NCBI RefSeq assembly: GCF_002073895.1
Contig: NZ_CP012839.1
Coordinates: 415,486-479,485, forward strand
Source of the DNA: Candidatus Riesia pediculischaeffi
GTDB lineage: Bacteria > Pseudomonadota > Gammaproteobacteria > Enterobacterales > Enterobacteriaceae
Reading direction: 5' to 3'
DNA: 64,000 nucleotides
The translations under genes were made by a program, and so were the position numbers. Under the pieces are notes generated by a model that did not search any database, was not told the DNA's origin, and was given only the letters and a program-made list of their open reading frames with translations. Shown here in pieces: positions 50,118 to 61,208 of this stretch. Each line of letters begins with the position of its first letter. The stretch's first letter is position 1.

Positions 50118-52793
50118 TCATACTAAACGTGGGTTAATTTTTTCAGGATTAATGTTATATTTTTTAATAGCTTCATATACCGTAACTTTATCTATCTTTT
50201 TCTGATCGGATAACTCATTGAGAGCAGCTAATACAATATAGTTCGTACTAATCTCGAAGTAATCTCGAAGGTTTTCTCTGCTGTCGGAACGTCCAAAACC
50301 GTCCGTACCTAAGACCTTGTAACTTTTTGATGGAATATATGGACGAATTTGATCAGCGAACGTTTTCATATAATCAGTCGCTGCAACAGCAGGATCACTG
50401 TTCATTACGGTGGTAACATATGGAATCTTCTTTTTTTTCAATGGATGCAACATATTCCATCTTTCACAATCTTGCCCATCTCTACATAATTCTGTAAAAG
50501 AAGTTACGCTATATACAGTAGATGAAATTTCATATTCATTAGAAAGAATTAATGCAGCTTTTCTCACATGTCGAAGAACAGATCCTGATCCCAATAACTG
50601 TACAGCTCCATTTCTTCCTTCCAAATGATCTATCTTGTAAATTCCTCTTCGAATACCTTCCTCCACTCCATCTGGCATAGGAGGCATCTCATAATTTTCA
50701 TTCAACACGGTCATATAGTAGTATATATTTTCCTGTTGATCTCCATACATTCTATTTATTCCATCCTGTAAGATAACGGCAACTTCATATGTATAAGATG
50801 GATCATAAGAAATACAATTTGGAACAGTTAACGATTGAATATGACTGTGACCATCCTCATGTTGTAGTCCCTCTCCGTTCAATGTAGTCCTCCCAGAAGT
50901 TCCTCCGATCAAGAAACCTCTAGCTTGCTGATCACCTGCTGCCCATAATAAATCACCAACTCTCTGAAAACCGAACATAGAGTAATATATGTAGAAAGCG
51001 ATCATTGGAAAATCGTTATTACTATAAGAGGTAGATGCAGAAATCCAAGAAGCACAAGCGCCAAGCTCACTAATTCCTTCTTGTAAGATAATTCCTTTTT
51101 CATCCTCTCTGTAATATATCAAACTATTTTTATCTTGTGGAATATATTTTTGACCAAACGCGTTATATATTCCGATTTGACGAAACAATCCTTCCATTCC
51201 AAAAGTTCTTCCTTCATCAGCAATGATCAACGACAATCTGTTCTTGATAGAATCACATTTTAACATAATGTTAAATGCTCTTATAAACGCCATTGTAGTA
51301 GACATTCTACCCTGTTTTTTTAGAAGACTGTTAAAAATATTTAAGGATGGTACATCTATTTTCCGTGTAAATCTTGCAATCCTTTTTGGGATATATCCTC
51401 CCAACTTTTTTCTACAAGAATGAATGTAACGGTGCTCTTCTGAACCTTCTTTTAGCGAAACAATTGGGAAGTTCAATATTTCCCGATCTGAAACTGGTAT
51501 ATTAAATCTATCTCTGAAACGTTTCATATCTTGCAAGCTAATATCCTTAATTTGATGAGCAATATTCCTTCCTTCCGCAACTTCTCCCATTCCGTGTCCT
51601 TTTATCGTCTGTATCAAAATGACGCTAGGTTTTCCAAAACTTTTTTGGGCAAGTTGAAAAGCAGAATATATTTTTTTAGGATCGTGACCACCGAGATTTA
51701 ATGAATAAGATCGAATTTGTTCATCTGTCATATTTTGTACTAATTTCTCTGTTTCTAAATATCGATTGAAAAAATTCTTTCGTATATATTCTCCATCTTT
51801 AGACCTAAGATTTTGATAATCTCCATCATTGGTTTGGTTAATAAGACAAATTAGTTTTCCAGAGATATCCTTTTTAAAAAGGTTGTCCCATTTGCTTCCC
51901 CAAATAACTTTAATCACATTCCAACCAGCTCCAATAAACAGTCGACTAAGTTCATTAATGATTTTACCGTTACCCCAAACTGGACCATCTAATCTTTGCA
52001 AATTACAATTGATTACAAAGATTAAATTATCCAAATTTTCTCTAGAAGCGATTGTGATAGCTCCTTTCGATTCTGGTTCATCCATTTCGCCATCCCCTAA
52101 AAATGCATATACCTTTTGTTCTGAAGTATCTTTTAATCCTCTTTTATACAAATATTTTAAAAATTTGGCTTGATAAATAGAACTAATAGCTCCAAGACCC
52201 ATCGAGACCGTTGGAAATTGCCAAAATTCTGGCAAAAGTCTAGGATGTGGATAAGAAGGTAATCCAAAGTCGCTTTCAATCTCTTGTCTAAAATAGTTGA
52301 TTTGTTTTTCAGTTATACGACCTTCTAAGAAAGCTCTAGAATAAATTCCTGGAGAGATATGGCCTTGAAAATAGATCAAATCTCCTTCTTGCTTTAGAAA
52401 ACTGTTTCTCGCTCGAAAAAAATGATTAAAACATACTTCATATATTGTTGCACATGATTGAAAAGATGATATATGACCTCCAAGATTGAGATTTTTTTGA
52501 GACGCTTTTAGAACCATCATAATTGCGTTCCAACGTATTATGTTACATATTCTTTCTTCAAGGTTTAGCTCACCTGGGTAAATCGGTTCTCTATCAGAAG
52601 GAATGGTATTAATATAATCTTGTTCCATTATTTCTGAAAAGAAAGATCCCGAACTTTGTTGAACATAGTTCGACAATTTTTGTATGATATACCGACAACG
52701 ATCTGCACCTTCGTTATGAAAAACCCATTCGATCGACTGTAACCATTCAACAATTTCTGTTTGGTCCATATCTTGATTTGATTCATTCCTCAT
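50118..52793 (-). CDS. aceE: Pyruvate dehydrogenase E1 component
   Basis: AceE is the homodimeric thiamine-diphosphate enzyme that decarboxylates pyruvate and acetylates the lipoyl group. It has 891 residues (887 in E. coli). Family segments are clear: Gly-Gly-His-Ile-Ser-Ser-Phe-Gln-Ser near residue 105, and the ThDP motif Gly-Asp-Gly-Glu-Met-Asp-Glu-Pro-Glu-Ser. Lys-Gly-His-Gly-Met-Gly, Ala-Asp-Glu-Gly-Arg-Thr-Phe-Gly-Met-Glu-Gly, and Leu-Gln-His-Glu-Asp-Gly-His-Ser follow. It leads the aceE-aceF-lpdA operon. The regulator pdhR, which precedes aceE in E. coli, is missing, so induction by pyruvate is probably lost. Confidence 0.97.
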   Translation of the reverse strand: MRNESNQDMDQTEIVEWLQSIEWVFHNEGADRCRYIIQKLSNYVQQSSGSFFSEIMEQDYINTIPSDREPIYPGELNLEERICNIIRWNAIMMVLKASQKNLNLGGHISSFQSCATIYEVCFNHFFRARNSFLKQEGDLIYFQGHISPGIYSRAFLEGRITEKQINYFRQEIESDFGLPSYPHPRLLPEFWQFPTVSMGLGAISSIYQAKFLKYLYKRGLKDTSEQKVYAFLGDGEMDEPESKGAITIASRENLDNLIFVINCNLQRLDGPVWGNGKIINELSRLFIGAGWNVIKVIWGSKWDNLFKKDISGKLICLINQTNDGDYQNLRSKDGEYIRKNFFNRYLETEKLVQNMTDEQIRSYSLNLGGHDPKKIYSAFQLAQKSFGKPSVILIQTIKGHGMGEVAEGRNIAHQIKDISLQDMKRFRDRFNIPVSDREILNFPIVSLKEGSEEHRYIHSCRKKLGGYIPKRIARFTRKIDVPSLNIFNSLLKKQGRMSTTMAFIRAFNIMLKCDSIKNRLSLIIADEGRTFGMEGLFRQIGIYNAFGQKYIPQDKNSLIYYREDEKGIILQEGISELGACASWISASTSYSNNDFPMIAFYIYYSMFGFQRVGDLLWAAGDQQARGFLIGGTSGRTTLNGEGLQHEDGHSHIQSLTVPNCISYDPSYTYEVAVILQDGINRMYGDQQENIYYYMTVLNENYEMPPMPDGVEEGIRRGIYKIDHLEGRNGAVQLLGSGSVLRHVRKAALILSNEYEISSTVYSVTSFTELCRDGQDCERWNMLHPLKKKKIPYVTTVMNSDPAVAATDYMKTFADQIRPYIPSKSYKVLGTDGFGRSDSRENLRDYFEISTNYIVLAALNELSDQKKIDKVTVYEAIKKYNINPEKINPRLV

Positions 52794-53831
52794 AAGTTGT
52801 TTCCTTCTTATTTTTTATAGATCTTATTTTTAAATTGCTTATAATTCAATAATTGATAACTTTTTTTTCGATATAAATATACCTAAATTTTTACTGTTCT
52901 TATATTTAGATCACTGAACATTCAAACATTCTAAAAGGTAAAAGTATCAGATTATAAGGATATTCATATGAATCGAATATTGTTCTTATAATCTCGTAGA
53001 ACCTGGTATTATACTTTATTACGCATATTTATGAAGTTTCTCCGATCTTCATGAATTCTAAACGATAATTATTTGATCTGACGAATATATATAATTTTTA
53101 AAATCTAGTATTCTAATAATCTACATTTTAAATCTTTATCGTTTTGAACATTGTATCTTTTAAAGTAGGTTTTTCTTGTAGCAAGATTTAAGATCTATAT
53201 AAGATTCTAGAAAAGATGAAGATGGTATATGAAAGAAAAAGAATTGTATCGATCTTACTATTCCATTCGTAAAATAGATATTAAACGATTTACTGTTGTA
53301 GGATCGTTGAATAACCTAATAGTTATAAGATAATTATTCATATATGAATCTCTATTATATTTCTTTTTTTTTCACAGGATGACAATTCCTTAAACTTCGT
53401 TGATTTAACAAAAATATAAATCACTTATTTTTAACATCATTAGACCAATGAATAAAAATTTTTGTCGTTCTGTAAAATGGTATCTGATAAATTTAAAAAA
53501 AAATTACAAGGTAAGAAATATTACTTTATCTTCAAAAAAATTTAAAGTTAAATGGAAATCAATTAAAATCCTGCATATTTTAAAGTTCATCACTGTTTTA
53601 GTGTAATATATTGAATTTGAACTATTAGATTTCAAAGATGATCATATTATAAAATCAATTGAAAGTTGTTATTCATCACGAACTTATTACGTGATTAACG
53701 ATCAAATTGATTTTTATTTCTTAATTTTACTCGTAAGTCTCTCATAATTTTATTAAAAAACTAGAGTTAAAGATATTTCAAATGTATAATTTGAAAGCGT
53801 TATTTTTTATAAGATAAGGTAAATTTTGCTC
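52794..53831. other. 1.0-kb divergent region between aceE and guaB
   Basis: Gene-free and strongly A/T-rich, with short runs of A and T and frequent stops. It must carry the aceE and guaB promoters. pdhR would stand on the aceE side, but I recognise no remnant. Confidence 0.4.
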
Positions 53832-55307
53832 ATGTTAAGAATCAAAAAAATAAAAGGATTGACGTTTGATGATGTTCTGTTAGTTCCAGCATATTCGACA
53901 ATCGTTTCAGATTCTATTGATTTATCAACCCATCTCACTAAAGAAATTCAACTTAATATTCCGATTATCTCTGCATCTATGGATACCCTTGCAGAATCAG
54001 AGTTGTCTATTGAATTAGCTCAATCTGGAGGAATCGGTTTTATTCACAAGAATATGACCATTCAAAATCAATCAGAAGAAGTCAAGAAGGTTAAAAATTA
54101 TCAGGTTGAAACTACAGATAATTGGTATTTTCAATCTAATTCAACTATTTTACAAATTTTTAAAACAGCGGAATCAAAACACACGATGCAATATAGAATT
54201 GAAGAAAAAAAATTCGTGTCCTTTAGTATCGTAAGAAATATAGATTTTCCGAAGAATATCAATCATCCAAGCTGCAAAATATTTTCTAAATATAAAATAA
54301 GCATCGTTGAAGAGCAAGAAAAGTATGTGGATGTGTTTCATAAAATGATTAGCGATCGTTCCAAATATGCTTTAATAATCAATAATTGTAAGGATATAAT
54401 GGGAATGTTCTCGATAGAAGTATCTTCAAAGGATGAAAAAAACTTTCGTGCTTGTAAAGATAAGAGAGGGAGATTAAGAGTTGGAGCAGCAATTAGTGCT
54501 AACGAAAATGATGATAGAATTAAAGAGTTGATTGAATCTGAAGTAGATGTAATATTGATAGATTCCTCTCATGGACATTCTGATATTGTATTGAGAAAAA
54601 TATTTGAGACTAAAAAAAAATATCCAAATTTGCCAATTATTGGAGGAAATGTTGCTACCTCAAAAGGAGCGTTAGATTTGGTACAAGCAGGTGCTGATGC
54701 GGTTAAAGTAGGAATAGGACCAGGATCAATATGTACTACAAGAATAGTAACTGGAGTCGGAATACCTCAAATTACTGCTATCTCTGAATCTTCAGAAGCT
54801 TTATCTAAAACTGAAATTCCGATAATTGCAGATGGGGGAATTAGATTTTCCGGAGATGTTGGAAAAGCGATAGCTGCTGGAGCTAAATGTGTCATGTTAG
54901 GATCTGTTTTGGCAGGTACGAAGGAGTCTATTGGAAAATTAGTGATATATAAAGATGGATTTTACAGACAGTACCGTGGAATGGGTTCAAAAAAATCTAT
55001 GGTACATGGTTCTTATGATCGATATTTTCAATTAAATACAAAAGAAACAGGACAATTTGTTCCAGAAGGAGTAGAAAGAAAGATTCTATATAAAGGATTC
55101 TTGAAAGACGTTGTTCATAAAATCATAGGTGGACTTCGTTCTTGTATGAGATTAACCGGTTGCAACAATATTAATCAACTTCGTCTCAATACAGAGTTTA
55201 TAACGATCAGTCAATCTGGAATAAAAGAAAATCATGCGCATGGAACGGATATGTTAGGGGATTCTTTATCTTATCGAAACCAGTTAGAGATATTTAAATT
55301 GAAATAA
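53832..55307 (+). CDS. guaB: IMP dehydrogenase
   Basis: GuaB oxidises IMP to XMP, the committed step to guanine nucleotides. I start at the ATG of Met-Leu-Arg-Ile, the conserved E. coli start (491 residues; 488 in E. coli). The barrel has [10 protein letters not shown]. The catalytic cysteine loop is Gly-Pro-Gly-Ser-Ile-Cys-Thr-Thr-Arg, and Asp-Gly-Gly-Ile-Arg and the Arg-Tyr flap Tyr-Arg-Gly-Met-Gly-Ser are present. The CBS pair, about residues 90-205, keeps its length but is poorly conserved, which suggests relaxed allosteric control. guaA follows after 23 bases. Confidence 0.96.
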   Translation: MLRIKKIKGLTFDDVLLVPAYSTIVSDSIDLSTHLTKEIQLNIPIISASMDTLAESELSIELAQSGGIGFIHKNMTIQNQSEEVKKVKNYQVETTDNWYFQSNSTILQIFKTAESKHTMQYRIEEKKFVSFSIVRNIDFPKNINHPSCKIFSKYKISIVEEQEKYVDVFHKMISDRSKYALIINNCKDIMGMFSIEVSSKDEKNFRACKDKRGRLRVGAAISANENDDRIKELIESEVDVILIDSSHGHSDIVLRKIFETKKKYPNLPIIGGNVATSKGALDLVQAGADAVKVGIGPGSICTTRIVTGVGIPQITAISESSEALSKTEIPIIADGGIRFSGDVGKAIAAGAKCVMLGSVLAGTKESIGKLVIYKDGFYRQYRGMGSKKSMVHGSYDRYFQLNTKETGQFVPEGVERKILYKGFLKDVVHKIIGGLRSCMRLTGCNNINQLRLNTEFITISQSGIKENHAHGTDMLGDSLSYRNQLEIFKLK

Positions 55308-55330
55308 TTAAATTACGTGATACATAAAAA

Positions 55331-56890
55331 ATGTTGCGAAAAAATACCATATTAATTATCGATTTCGGTTCTCAATATAGTATGTTGATTGCAAGAAGAA
55401 TTCGAGAAATGGGAGTATATTGCAGAATCTGTGTTTTAGACGATTCAAAAAAGAATATCTCTAGAGATCTACCACAAGGTATAATACTCTCTGGAAGTCC
55501 AGATAGTGTAGTTAAGAAAGATTATCAAGGTTCGTATAATTTTATATTTGAATCTGGAGTTCCTATATTGGGAATCTGTTACGGAATGCACGTTATATCT
55601 CTTCATTTCCATGGCAAATCAATTACGTCGAATCGTAAAGAATTTGGTCGAGCAGAACTATTGATACATCGACAATGCTCGTTAACTCAAGGTATTTATG
55701 ATTATCTAGATGATCTAGGAAATTCGATACTGCAAGTTTGGATGAGTCATTCGGATATCATTGCAGATATTCCAAAAGATTTTCAAAATTTTGCTAGTAC
55801 AAAAAACTGTCGTTATGCGATCATTGGAAACGAGAAGAGAAGACTTTATGGGGTACAGTTTCATCCAGAAGTAACTCATACCAACCAAGGTAGAAGGATT
55901 CTTAGTCAATTTGTGATAAACATCTGTAAATGTAAGAGTACTTGGAAATTAGACCGATCAATTTCTCACATAGTTCAAAGAATACGAAATCGAGTAAAAA
56001 ACGATCAAGTGATTCTAGCTTTTTCTGGAGGAATAGATTCTCTTGTAACTGCAATTTTAATTCATCAAGCCATTGGTAAAAATTTATTTTGTGTATTTGT
56101 TGATACAGGATTGCTTCGTCATAATGAATTAAATAGAGTTTCAAAATATTCTTCTAAATTTGACTTCAATCTCATAGTAGTATCGGCAAAAAATCGTTTT
56201 TTTATTGCTCTTCGAGGTATTCATTCTCCCGAAAAGAAAAGGATGATTGTTGGTAAATTGTTTACAGAAATATTTAATGAACAAGCAAGAATAAGAAAAA
56301 ATGTACGATGGTTTGCACAAGGTACTATCTGTCCAGATATAATCGAATCTCAATCGCAGAATAAAAAGAATATTAAATCTCATCATAATGTTGGTGGATT
56401 GATAGGATTAAGCAGATCACTAAAATTGCTCGAGCCGATAAAAAACCTGTTTAAGGATGAGGTTCAAGAAATAGCAAAGAAATTTGGACTCTCTAATCGT
56501 ATTATATATGGTCACCCGTTTCCGGGTCCAGGCATGTCTATAAGAATTTTAGGCGAAGTTAAAGAAAGATACTGTGAGATAGTTCGAAAAGTCGATTATA
56601 TATTCACCGAAGAACTTTTAGAAAGTAAATTATACGATAAAGTTAGTCAAGCTTTCGCTGTGTTTATACCTGTAAAATCCGTAGGAATCATGGGAGATAA
56701 TAGAAGATATGAATGGATCGTATCTTTAAGAGCTGTGAAAACCGACGATTTTATGACTGCTGATTGGGTCTATTTACCTCGCAAATTACTAGAAAAAGTT
56801 TCAAATAGAATAATTAACGAAGTAGAGTCGATTTCGAGGGTAGTGTACGATATCAGCAGCAAACCACCGTCTACAATCGAATGGGAATAA
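55331..56890 (+). CDS. guaA: GMP synthase (glutamine-hydrolysing)
   Basis: GuaA aminates XMP to GMP, using glutamine. The protein has 519 residues (525 in E. coli). The class I amidotransferase domain shows Asp-Phe-Gly-Ser-Gln-Tyr, the nucleophile in Leu-Gly-Ile-Cys-Tyr-Gly-Met, and Phe-His-Pro-Glu-Val-Thr-His. The synthetase half has the PP-loop Ala-Phe-Ser-Gly-Gly-Ile-Asp-Ser, Val-Asp-Thr-Gly-Leu-Leu-Arg, Gly-Gln-Gly-type Ala-Gln-Gly-Thr-Ile-Cys-Pro-Asp, and the C-terminal Ile-Glu-Trp-Glu. It forms an operon with guaB; together with gmk they give a complete IMP-to-GDP path in this window. Confidence 0.97.
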   Translation: MLRKNTILIIDFGSQYSMLIARRIREMGVYCRICVLDDSKKNISRDLPQGIILSGSPDSVVKKDYQGSYNFIFESGVPILGICYGMHVISLHFHGKSITSNRKEFGRAELLIHRQCSLTQGIYDYLDDLGNSILQVWMSHSDIIADIPKDFQNFASTKNCRYAIIGNEKRRLYGVQFHPEVTHTNQGRRILSQFVINICKCKSTWKLDRSISHIVQRIRNRVKNDQVILAFSGGIDSLVTAILIHQAIGKNLFCVFVDTGLLRHNELNRVSKYSSKFDFNLIVVSAKNRFFIALRGIHSPEKKRMIVGKLFTEIFNEQARIRKNVRWFAQGTICPDIIESQSQNKKNIKSHHNVGGLIGLSRSLKLLEPIKNLFKDEVQEIAKKFGLSNRIIYGHPFPGPGMSIRILGEVKERYCEIVRKVDYIFTEELLESKLYDKVSQAFAVFIPVKSVGIMGDNRRYEWIVSLRAVKTDDFMTADWVYLPRKLLEKVSNRIINEVESISRVVYDISSKPPSTIEWE

Positions 56891-57107
56891 AAGGATAGAT
56901 GACGACTGAGAAGATGACATTTTATATTTAATATGATCAAATAGTTTTAAAACATATTTCATATGGGAAATAGGCACATTTCAATCCATGAACTATAAAC
57001 TTCATGAAAACGTTCAAAGTTATCTGTTCGATAAAAAATTTTTGCTTAACTACCCAACACTATTTGAAGAATGATAAATGCATTATATTTAGTTTTTATA
57101 TTGAAAT

Positions 57108-58982
57108 ATGAGAACGACAAGAAATTTCGATGTAATTATTGTTGGAGGGGGACACGCTGGATCAGAGGCAGCTTTCGCTTCCTCTAAATTCGGCTGCAGA
57201 GTTTTATTGATTACTCATAATGTGCAAAAGATCGGAGAACTTTCTTGTAACCCTTCAATTGGAGGCATTGGAAAAGGACAGCTTGTCAAAGAAATTGATG
57301 CGTTAGATGGAATGATGGCCATTGCTGCAGATGAATCTGGAATACATTTTAAAACGTTGAATTCAAGAAAAGGTTCGGCTGTACAATCTACGAGAGTTCA
57401 AGTCGATAGAAAATTGTACAAGAAATCTATCGTTAACCAAATAAGAGAACAGAAAAATATATTTATCTTAGAACAATCTGTTAAGAAATTACTTCTTGAA
57501 GGAAATCAAGTTTCAGGAATCATTACTGAAGAAGATGTCTGTTTTCTTTCTAAATCAGTTGTATTGACTACTGGAACATTCTTAAATGGAAAAATTCACA
57601 TAGGTTCAGAGAATTTTTCAGGAGGAAGACTCAGAGATAAATCTTCTATCATGTTAGCAGAACAACTTAGACGACTTCCATTTAGAACGAGAAGACTAAA
57701 AACTGGTACACCTCCAAGGATAGATATAAAAACTGTTGATTTTTCTAAACTAGAAAAACAGTCGGGAGATGACCCTATTTCTTATTTCTCTTTTCTAAGA
57801 AAACGAAAGGAACATCTCAAACAAATTTCATGCTATATTACTCACACAAACAGTAATACTCATCAGATAATTTTGGAAAATTTACATAAGAGTCCAATTT
57901 ATTCAGGGAAAATTCAAGGTATAGGACCAAGGTATTGTCCATCCATCGAAGATAAGGTTGTTAAATTCACTCATCAGCCATCTCATCATATTTTCCTTGA
58001 ACAAGAAGGTTTCAGGAGTAGAAAAATCTATCCAAATGGGATTTCTACAAGTTTACCAATCGAAATACAAGAAAAATTTGTACGTTCTATATGTGGTTTA
58101 GAAAAAGCAAAAATTATTGATCCAGGATACGCTGTAGAGTATGACTGTTTCGATCCAAACGATCTGAAACAAACTTTAGAAAGCAAGGTTATCGATGGAT
58201 TATTCTTAGCCGGACAAATCAATGGAACAACTGGTTATGAAGAAGCAGCATCACAAGGTTTATTAGCCGGATTAAATGCTGCGCTGTGTGTTAAGAAAAG
58301 ATATCAATGGTATCCAAGAAGAGATCAAGCATATATTGGAGTCATGATAGATGATCTTTGCACTATAGGAACAGAAGAACCGTATCGAATGTTTACAGCA
58401 AGATCAGAATATAGACTCTCTCTTAGAGAAGATAATGCTGATTTACGTTTAACAGAGTTAGGATATGCTTTAGGAGTTGTTAGAAAGGAAAGGTTCAAAT
58501 GTTTACAAAGAAAAGTTGAACTTATTAGAAGAGAATCATTTAGATTCCGTAATACATTTTTAAAAAAAGATTCTAAAAAGATTGAGTTGATAAGTGGAAT
58601 GTTATGTTCTCATCTTAAAAAAGATACAAGTATAGAGGATCTCCTGAAGAGACCAGAGATTACATGTGAAAAGTTAGTTCAATGCGGAATTTTATCTACA
58701 GATGGAAAAATGCATATCCAAAAAATACTGGAAAATCAAATTAAATATCGTGGATATATTAAGAAACAGATGTTGGAAATCAAAAAAAGAAACTTTTTTG
58801 ATGGTATCAAAATACCTATTACAATTAAATATCAAAAAATACCAGGATTATCGAATGAAGTGTTATATAAGTTAAATAAACATAAACCTAACTCTATTGG
58901 TCAAGCTTCTAGGATATCTGGAGTTACTCCGTCAGCCATATCCATATTGCTGATTTGGATGAAAAAACAAGGTTTAATATGA
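57108..58982 (+). CDS. mnmG: tRNA uridine modification enzyme MnmG (GidA)
   Basis: MnmG is the FAD-dependent partner of MnmE in wobble-uridine modification. The protein has 624 residues (629 in E. coli). The FAD-binding start is Ile-Val-Gly-Gly-Gly-His-Ala-Gly-Ser-Glu-Ala, followed by Cys-Asn-Pro-Ser-Ile-Gly-Gly-Ile-Gly-Lys-Gly, then Gly-Thr-Phe-Leu-Asn-Gly and Arg-Leu-Lys-Thr-Gly-Thr-Pro-Pro-Arg. Gly-Gln-Ile-Asn-Gly-Thr-Thr-Gly-Tyr-Glu-Glu and the C-terminal Gly-Val-Thr-Pro-Ser-Ala are conserved. In E. coli mnmG adjoins oriC and is followed by rsmG and the atp operon; both neighbours are missing here. Confidence 0.97.
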   Translation: MRTTRNFDVIIVGGGHAGSEAAFASSKFGCRVLLITHNVQKIGELSCNPSIGGIGKGQLVKEIDALDGMMAIAADESGIHFKTLNSRKGSAVQSTRVQVDRKLYKKSIVNQIREQKNIFILEQSVKKLLLEGNQVSGIITEEDVCFLSKSVVLTTGTFLNGKIHIGSENFSGGRLRDKSSIMLAEQLRRLPFRTRRLKTGTPPRIDIKTVDFSKLEKQSGDDPISYFSFLRKRKEHLKQISCYITHTNSNTHQIILENLHKSPIYSGKIQGIGPRYCPSIEDKVVKFTHQPSHHIFLEQEGFRSRKIYPNGISTSLPIEIQEKFVRSICGLEKAKIIDPGYAVEYDCFDPNDLKQTLESKVIDGLFLAGQINGTTGYEEAASQGLLAGLNAALCVKKRYQWYPRRDQAYIGVMIDDLCTIGTEEPYRMFTARSEYRLSLREDNADLRLTELGYALGVVRKERFKCLQRKVELIRRESFRFRNTFLKKDSKKIELISGMLCSHLKKDTSIEDLLKRPEITCEKLVQCGILSTDGKMHIQKILENQIKYRGYIKKQMLEIKKRNFFDGIKIPITIKYQKIPGLSNEVLYKLNKHKPNSIGQASRISGVTPSAISILLIWMKKQGLI

Positions 58983-59787
58983 TCTTAATAATATTCATAT
59001 ATCATCGAAGATGGATGGATATTTTGATCACTTTTTAAAAAAGAATAATAAATTTTGAAGGATTTCTTTAACAGGGGAGTATTACACGAAAAAAAAGAGG
59101 ATGTAATTTTTTTTAAATTTCCGTACATTTGAAGTTATTACGATTTAATTGAAGTTTTCACAAAAGATAAAAATTTTAATTTAAATTGATAAGTTTTGCA
59201 TATTACTCATTTCAGAAAAAATTTTAATCGCTAACAGATATGAAATCAAATGTTCTATGGTAGAGAATTTTGAAAATTCAGCGGTGTGTTTATGATCATT
59301 TTTTGTATATCTTTCAAAATACATGATGTGATATAAACATAAAATATCACATATCTTTGAATGTATCCAACAACATTAAAAATTTGTGCGTAATCGGTAT
59401 TTGTATGATGTTATTCTTAAAAAAGAGGACAAGATTGCGACTGATAATAAATATGTCAGGAGTATAAAGATGCTCTTAATTTTAACGTTAAAAGGACAGA
59501 AATAAACGAAAATATGTAACTGAATTTGGAAGATACCATCCAAAAATGGATACATTTAAAGTGTACCATGACGGTAAAACTTAATAAGAAAGTTGATCTT
59601 ATAAAAGTCACGTTTCGATAAACGAGCTTTATTACAAAGAATTTGAAGTAGTGAAAATATATCTCATATTTTTCCTTTTTTTATTTTCTTTATATACACA
59701 TAATTGTAAAAACTTTACTTAAAAGTAAAGAATGAGATCCGATAATAAGTTAATGAACTTTCATATATTCAGGAAGATAATAGTATC
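58983..59787. other. 805-base gene-free region where rsmG and the atp operon would be
   Basis: E. coli has rsmG and atpIBEFHAGDC between mnmG and glmU. Here under 0.9 kb remains and no ATP synthase subunit or methyltransferase piece is recognisable. The F-type ATPase has been lost or moved. Confidence 0.5.
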
Positions 59788-61158
59788 ATGAAATCATCCA
59801 ATCGAAATATTGTTATATTAGCAGCTGGAAAAAGCGTACGTATGTGTTCGAAAGTACCAAAAGTTCTTCATAGCATTGGCGGGAAGATGATTCTACAGCA
59901 TGTAGTGGATACTGCTCTTTCTGTAAAGAAGATATCGGATATTTATTTAGTATGTCATGAAGAAAATAGATTTCTGAAAAAAATATTTTTTAATAAAAAA
60001 ATAAAGTTGATTTTTCAAAAACATCAATTAGGAACAGGATATGCTCTTCGTAAAGTAATGCACTATTTCGATGATGGATCGGACATTATCGTATTGTATG
60101 GAGATGTTCCTTTGATTTCTAAGGAAACGATAGAAAGACTCATCCTTTCCAAGGATGGCAGTGTAATTAGTCTGTTAACTGCTTTTGTAAAAGATCCAAA
60201 TGGTTACGGAAGAATTTTGCGAAAGAACGGCGAAGTTGTAAAGATAATTGAAGATATTGAAATATGTCAAGACGAATGGAAAATAAAAGAAGTATATTCT
60301 GGAATATTCATTGCTAACACTTATTTTTTAAAAAAATGGGTTCATTTGATTAACAACGAAAATATTCAAAAAGAATATCGATTGACCGATATCGTAGCTT
60401 TAGCCAGCGAAGAGAGATGTAAAATTAGCACGATCTATCCAATGGAATCAATCGAAATACATGGAATTAACAATTTGTTTCAGTTGATGAATTTAGAAAA
60501 ACACTACCAAGAACGTCAAGCTAAAAAACTTTTACTATCTGGATTGATGATCTCTGATATATCTAGATTTGATCTACGAGGAAAAATAAAGTATGGAAAA
60601 GATGTATACATAGACAACGACGTTATGATAGTTGGTAAAGTTATCTTAGGAAACGATGTTTATATAGGATCAGGTTGCATATTAAAAGACTGTACAATAT
60701 CGGAAAATTCAATCATCCATCCGTACACTATTATAGAAAATTCAATTGTTTCAAAAGATTGTACGGTCGGACCATTTACATACCTTAGGAATAACAGTGT
60801 ATTGAAGGAACGATCAGAAGTTGGAAATTTCGTAGAAATTAAAAATACGATCTTTGGCTCACATTCGAAAGCTAAACATTTAAGTTATCTAGGGGATTCA
60901 ACAGTCGGATCTCATGTCAACATAGGCGCTGGAGTGATCACTTGTAACTACGATGGAGCGAACAAATTTCAAACACATATAGAAGATAATGTATTTATAG
61001 GTTCAGATAGTCAACTGGTCGCCCCTATAACAATTCAAAAAAATGCGACAATTGGAGCTGGGACAACGTTGACACGTGACGTAAAAGAGAATGATCTCGT
61101 GATCAGCAGAATAAGACAAAAACATATAAAGAATTGGAAAGGAACTTTGAAGAAGTAA
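59788..61158 (+). CDS. glmU: Bifunctional UDP-GlcNAc pyrophosphorylase / glucosamine-1-phosphate acetyltransferase
   Basis: GlmU acetylates glucosamine-1-phosphate and joins it to UTP, giving UDP-GlcNAc for peptidoglycan and lipid A. The protein has 456 residues, as in E. coli. The N-terminal nucleotidyltransferase shows Leu-Ala-Ala-Gly-Lys-Ser-Val-Arg-Met with Lys-Val-Leu-His, and Tyr-Gly-Asp-Val-Pro-Leu. From about residue 250 a left-handed beta-helix of hexapeptide repeats follows. It ends with the acetyltransferase site Leu-Ser-Tyr-Leu-Gly-Asp and Cys-Asn-Tyr-Asp-Gly. An AGGAAG box lies about eleven bases before the ATG. It precedes glmS by 50 bases. Confidence 0.97.
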   Translation: MKSSNRNIVILAAGKSVRMCSKVPKVLHSIGGKMILQHVVDTALSVKKISDIYLVCHEENRFLKKIFFNKKIKLIFQKHQLGTGYALRKVMHYFDDGSDIIVLYGDVPLISKETIERLILSKDGSVISLLTAFVKDPNGYGRILRKNGEVVKIIEDIEICQDEWKIKEVYSGIFIANTYFLKKWVHLINNENIQKEYRLTDIVALASEERCKISTIYPMESIEIHGINNLFQLMNLEKHYQERQAKKLLLSGLMISDISRFDLRGKIKYGKDVYIDNDVMIVGKVILGNDVYIGSGCILKDCTISENSIIHPYTIIENSIVSKDCTVGPFTYLRNNSVLKERSEVGNFVEIKNTIFGSHSKAKHLSYLGDSTVGSHVNIGAGVITCNYDGANKFQTHIEDNVFIGSDSQLVAPITIQKNATIGAGTTLTRDVKENDLVISRIRQKHIKNWKGTLKK

Positions 61159-61208
61159 AGATCTACAGTAAATTACAAATCTTAAATAAACATCTGGAGT
61201 AACGGTTA

